Source: Escarpia spicata (Eukaryota > Annelida > Polychaeta > Sabellida > Siboglinidae). Taken from it: a stretch of 64,000 nt of DNA. The position numbers and the translations under genes were made by a program. The notes under the pieces were generated by a model. It searched no databases. It was not told the DNA's origin and worked only from the letters and a program-made list of their open reading frames with translations. Every line of letters begins with the position of its first letter. Position 1 is the stretch's first letter. The stretch covers positions 25,322,808-25,386,807 of the forward strand of contig OZ023208.1 of assembly GCA_963995525.1 (NCBI GenBank). The letters run 5' to 3'. Below are positions 61,121 through 64,000 of this stretch, piece by piece.

Positions 61121-61286
61121 ATGAACGATAGTTGGAAAGCGAAGAACAAGTCCGGTAACCAGACGTCAACAAAAAGAAATCGTCTGCTCGTTGACGTTGT
61201 TGACACATCGACGCCGCTGTCAAAACTGTATAGTTGCAGGCTTCTGTTGTGGATGTGCACATTTGTGGTTGTCACGCATACTCAGA
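61121..61286 (+). CDS. LDLa-EGF-mucin gene exon 1
   Basis: Starts [19 protein letters not shown] and ends with the hydrophobic VVVTHTQ plus one base. The donor is A|GTAAGT, phase 1. The in-frame TTG at 61070 lengthens the open frame, but the first ATG in this frame is at 61121. Confidence 0.75.
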
Positions 61287-62370
61287 GTAAGTGTTAACTT
61301 AAACACCTTGCGTTTTGGATTACAAACAGTTCGCATGGTATCGATTATGATCCCATCACAAATTACAGAAATAAAAAGCCCCATCATTATCATATGCCAT
61401 GGACATGGCATTTCATTTTCAAATTTAATCATTGAAATCCCACTCATCTTAGGCTTAGCTGATAATAAAACAAATACATGAAACATTTATACAGACTCTA
61501 TTGTGTGGAAACTCACCCTAGTATATGAGGCAGGACAGCGTTTGGAGCGCAATGGCGTAATCATAATGACCAGAGCATCGGACTCTCAATTGAGAGAACC
61601 CAGGTTCGAATCCTGAGCTACTGTACCATGTTGAACCTTGGGCAAGTTCACTCACTCTACATTACTCCAGTTCACTCAGCTGTATGAATGAGTACCTGGC
61701 TATAAACTGTGGTGGTTATTATTTGTAGTGAGGCTAAATACTTCCCAGAGAAGTCAAGATGGTGTTTGATTGAACAGGTCTGCCAGGAAATAAAGTGTAA
61801 CGTGCTTTGAGCAGTCATAAAGACTGCTTGGATACTGCGCTTTATGAGAACTTACCTTTTCACTCACCTTAACTGCTTATAAAAAAAAATGTATTAAACA
61901 GACTCTAGTAAGTGGAAACTGACACCAGAATATGATCGAGCAGAACAGGGATATAATGTTCACACACCGATCAACCAATCAATTAAATGATAGATCAGTC
62001 AATTATATACGTAAAACTACCCATGTTCAGTGTAGACATTTCATAACCATAAGTTTATCTTTCGGTAACTGAAGTTATGCAACAGATTGTAAATGTTTTC
62101 AGAGCTGCAACATGACTGTCCCAGCATGCCTCCAGTCTACCAAGTGTTCTGTGGAAACCCATCCAACCCGTTGGACTGCCTTCTGGAGCAGTGGATGTGT
62201 GATGGCAAGGTCGACTGCTCTACCGGACTCGATGAGACAGACGCAACATGCAGGGGTGGTGAGCTGTCTAGTGTGTGTGCGTGCATGCATGCATGGATGC
62301 ACATGTGTTTGTGTATGTGCTTGCATCTGTATTTTTGTATGTGTGTGTGTGTGAGTGTGTGTGTGTGTCA

Positions 62371-62437
<67 letters not shown>

Positions 62438-63457
62438 CACGTGTGCAAATGTATGTGTGCATTTGTGTATGCAAGCATGTGTGTATGTGTGTGAGAGTGT
62501 GTACATGCGTGTATGCATGCATGTGTGAATGTGTGTGTGTGCGTGGATGCATGTGCGTATGTGTGTGTGTGTGTGTGTTTGTATGTGTGTGTGTGTGTTT
62601 GAGTGTGCATATCTGCGTGAGTGTGCACATGTGTGTGAATGTTTGTGGGGATGCATGCATGTGTGCGTACATGCACGTGTGTTTGTGTGTGTCTGTGTAT
62701 TTCATTCAACATATATATTGCTTCATTCATATGATACGTATTATGCCTCATAGTTTTGTGACCTGTCTCTGTAAACAGTTTTCATCTTTCAGCTGATGCC
62801 TGCCATGACGTCACCTGTCAGAACGGGGCCTCCTGCATTGCATTCCCTGCAGTTACACATGAGACTGTCGCCTATGCCGTCTGCAGATGTACAGCCGGCT
62901 TCACAGGGCAGTTCTGTGAGATGAAACTGACAAATGACGTCCTCACCACACTGTCCACCAACACTGTGTCACCTACCACCAAGTCACCTACCACCAAGTC
63001 ACCTACCACCAAGTCATCTACCACCAAGTCACCTACCACCAAGTCATCTACCACCAAGTCATCTACCACCAAGTCACCTACCACCAAGTCACCTACCACC
63101 AAGTCACCTACCACCAAGTCACCTACCACCAAGTCACCTACCACCAAGTCATCTACCACCAAGTCATCTACCACCAAGTCACCTACCACCAAGTCACCTA
63201 CCACCAAGTCATCTACCACCAAGTCACCTACCACCAAGTCACCTACCACCACTGATGCGCCTTCAGATGTCGTGACATCTGACAGAGTCACTACCAGCAG
63301 TAGTGAAGTTTCACCTCCGTCTAAGGATGGCAGTACATCATACAGGAGTACAATGGAGGTTACGGCTACATCGTTTGACATCGATGCTATGTCGACAGCA
63401 TCGCTTGATATGGATGCGATGTCTACAACTGAGCCACCTGAACCTATTTCTACAACA
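61121..63457 (+). CDS. LDLa-EGF-mucin domain protein, 5' part (exons 1-3), unnamed
   Basis: The exons 61121-61286, 62103-62258 and 62793-63457 join in frame (phases 1, 1, then 0) into 329 codons that continue beyond the window. Residues 1-34 are polar and basic. About 35-54 ([20 protein letters not shown]) are hydrophobic, a signal peptide with a long leader or a signal anchor. Next come one LDL-receptor class A domain with six Cys and the calcium-site pattern WMCDGKVDC...DE, and one EGF domain with six Cys ([12 protein letters not shown]). A Thr/Ser-rich stalk follows. It is probably a secreted or membrane-bound glycoprotein. The ATG at 61121 has A at -3. I cannot name the gene; distal domains are off the edge. 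Confidence 0.82.
61544..61860 (+). repeat. SINE, near full length, in intron 1 of the LDLa-EGF gene
   Basis: The tRNA-like head has an A-box region (tggcgtaatcataatgacc), an anticodon-like stem cggactctcaattgagagaa and the B box ggttcgaatcc. The body carries ccttgggcaagttcactca, similar to the CORE domain of MIR-like SINEs, and the 3' end is tgcgctttatgagaacttacc. The matching minus-strand copies confirm a dispersed family. Confidence 0.83.
62103..62258 (+). CDS. LDLa-EGF-mucin gene exon 2 (LDLa domain)
   Basis: The acceptor is gttttcag. The exon encodes [16 protein letters not shown] through [10 protein letters not shown], a complete six-cysteine LDLa module. The donor is GGTG|GTGAGC, phase 1. 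Phase 1-1 is the usual arrangement for shuffled extracellular modules. Confidence 0.85.
62338..62700. repeat. (TG)n-rich microsatellite in intron 2 of the LDLa-EGF gene
   Basis: A pure TG core at about 62370-62434 lies within a long imperfect TG/TGCA-rich stretch. His/Thr- and Cys/Val-rich ORFs here are artefacts. Confidence 0.9.
62793..63457 (+). CDS. LDLa-EGF-mucin gene exon 3 (EGF domain and mucin-like stalk)
   Basis: The acceptor is catctttcag. The exon encodes [12 protein letters not shown], then [18 protein letters not shown]. The stalk is nineteen [10 protein letters not shown] pentapeptides followed by a further Ser/Thr-rich stretch. The donor is ACAACA|GTAAGC at 63458. Reading on gives a stop at 63509-63511, so the exon could alternatively be terminal, but the good donor and the lack of a membrane anchor favour splicing. 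Confidence 0.8.
62969..63253 (+). repeat. 15-bp coding minisatellite, 19 units
   Basis: Units of tcacctaccaccaag (SPTTK) or tcatctaccaccaag (SSTTK) in frame; the last unit ends in ACT. Proline and serine variants differ by a single base and alternate irregularly. Confidence 0.97.
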
Positions 63458-64000
63458 GTAAGCAATACAAGTTTTATGTTATTAACCTTCACAATTTTTA
63501 ACAAAATTTAACAACATTTAGCACCATTTCACTAGATAGCCGCCCAGAGTTTAAACCCCAGATAACAAGTGGACAAAGAAACCTTCTTTTCAAGAGTCCA
63601 AATTTGTGGTTCTTAAAACATTCACGTTACTACTGCTGCTATTTACTGCACAACCAGTTGCACAAATACAGTAAATTGTAGTTATTTGCCTGTCATCACC
63701 ACCATTGGAAGTGTTCATGAACGGTAAACAGACTTGAAAACATCTTTCATGGTGAGTTGTTTCAGATTAACTAATCCGAAATAACAAGGCGAATTTTACC
63801 ATGCGATAAGCATTTGCTTTCACAGTGAAAAGTTATTTTGGACTAGCAGAATATAACTGATTCTACCTGATTCGACAAGAATAGTCATTAGATGGTAAAG
63901 TTGTATAATCATCTGATGGTATAACATGAAATCCATAGTCAAGTTGGTGCATAAGGCAATCTAAAACATCATGATTTTGCATCTGTTGAAAGAAGAAAAT
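63458..64000. other. Putative intron 3 of the LDLa-EGF gene
   Basis: No exon, domain or repeat identified up to the right edge. Confidence 0.4.

Noticed and set aside
61544..61625. A true tRNA gene
   Set aside because: A and B box-like motifs are present, but the acceptor stem does not close. The sequence continues into a CORE-like body shared with other copies, so it is a SINE head.
62872..63504. Minus-strand 210-residue ORF with VVGDL repeats
   Set aside because: Shadow of the 15-bp coding minisatellite; the plus strand has the EGF domain and splice sites.

Overview
The window is metazoan nuclear DNA: split genes with canonical GT/AG introns, animal gene families, several decayed non-LTR retrotransposons, a tRNA-derived SINE family and very abundant micro- and minisatellites. 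A ciliary TRPN channel gene with this repeat spectrum suits a marine invertebrate, plausibly a spiralian/lophotrochozoan, but the clade is an inference.

Three host genes can be supported. (1) Positions 1539-30512, minus strand: the 5' part of a TRPN1/NOMPC mechanosensory channel gene. It comprises a 291-codon N-terminal exon and six short exons, each one ankyrin-type repeat, all joined in phase 0. The rest of the gene lies beyond the left edge. Its first two introns are about 10.9 kb each and are filled with satellites and element remnants. (2) Positions 53954-57969, minus strand: a complete three-exon TFB1M gene (mitochondrial 12S rRNA dimethyladenosine transferase), 333 codons plus stop. 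(3) From 61121, plus strand: the 5' end of a secreted or membrane protein with one LDL-receptor class A domain, one EGF domain and a mucin-like stalk of nineteen 5-residue repeats. It continues past the right edge. Genes 2 and 3 are divergently transcribed.

Between TRPN1 and TFB1M (30.5-53.9 kb) I see no host gene. This interval holds a hAT-type non-autonomous element (37876-38285), a frameshifted LINE (about 38.79-40.08 kb), a giant palindrome (40288-48521) and a decayed reverse-transcriptase region with tandem and flanking direct repeats (50.5-53.7 kb).

The palindrome is the most striking structure. It is 8,234 bp long, inverted-repeat over nearly its whole length, with its symmetry centre near 44404. 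Its ends are AG...CT and it is flanked by 6-bp direct repeats (CCTTCT). It carries iteron-like terminal arrays and nested tandem arrays. No transposase was recognised; two small ORFs lie in its two asymmetric segments. A second notable signal is the 45-bp minisatellite beside TRPN1 exon 7. Each unit copies that exon's 3' splice site and first codons, followed by an in-frame stop.
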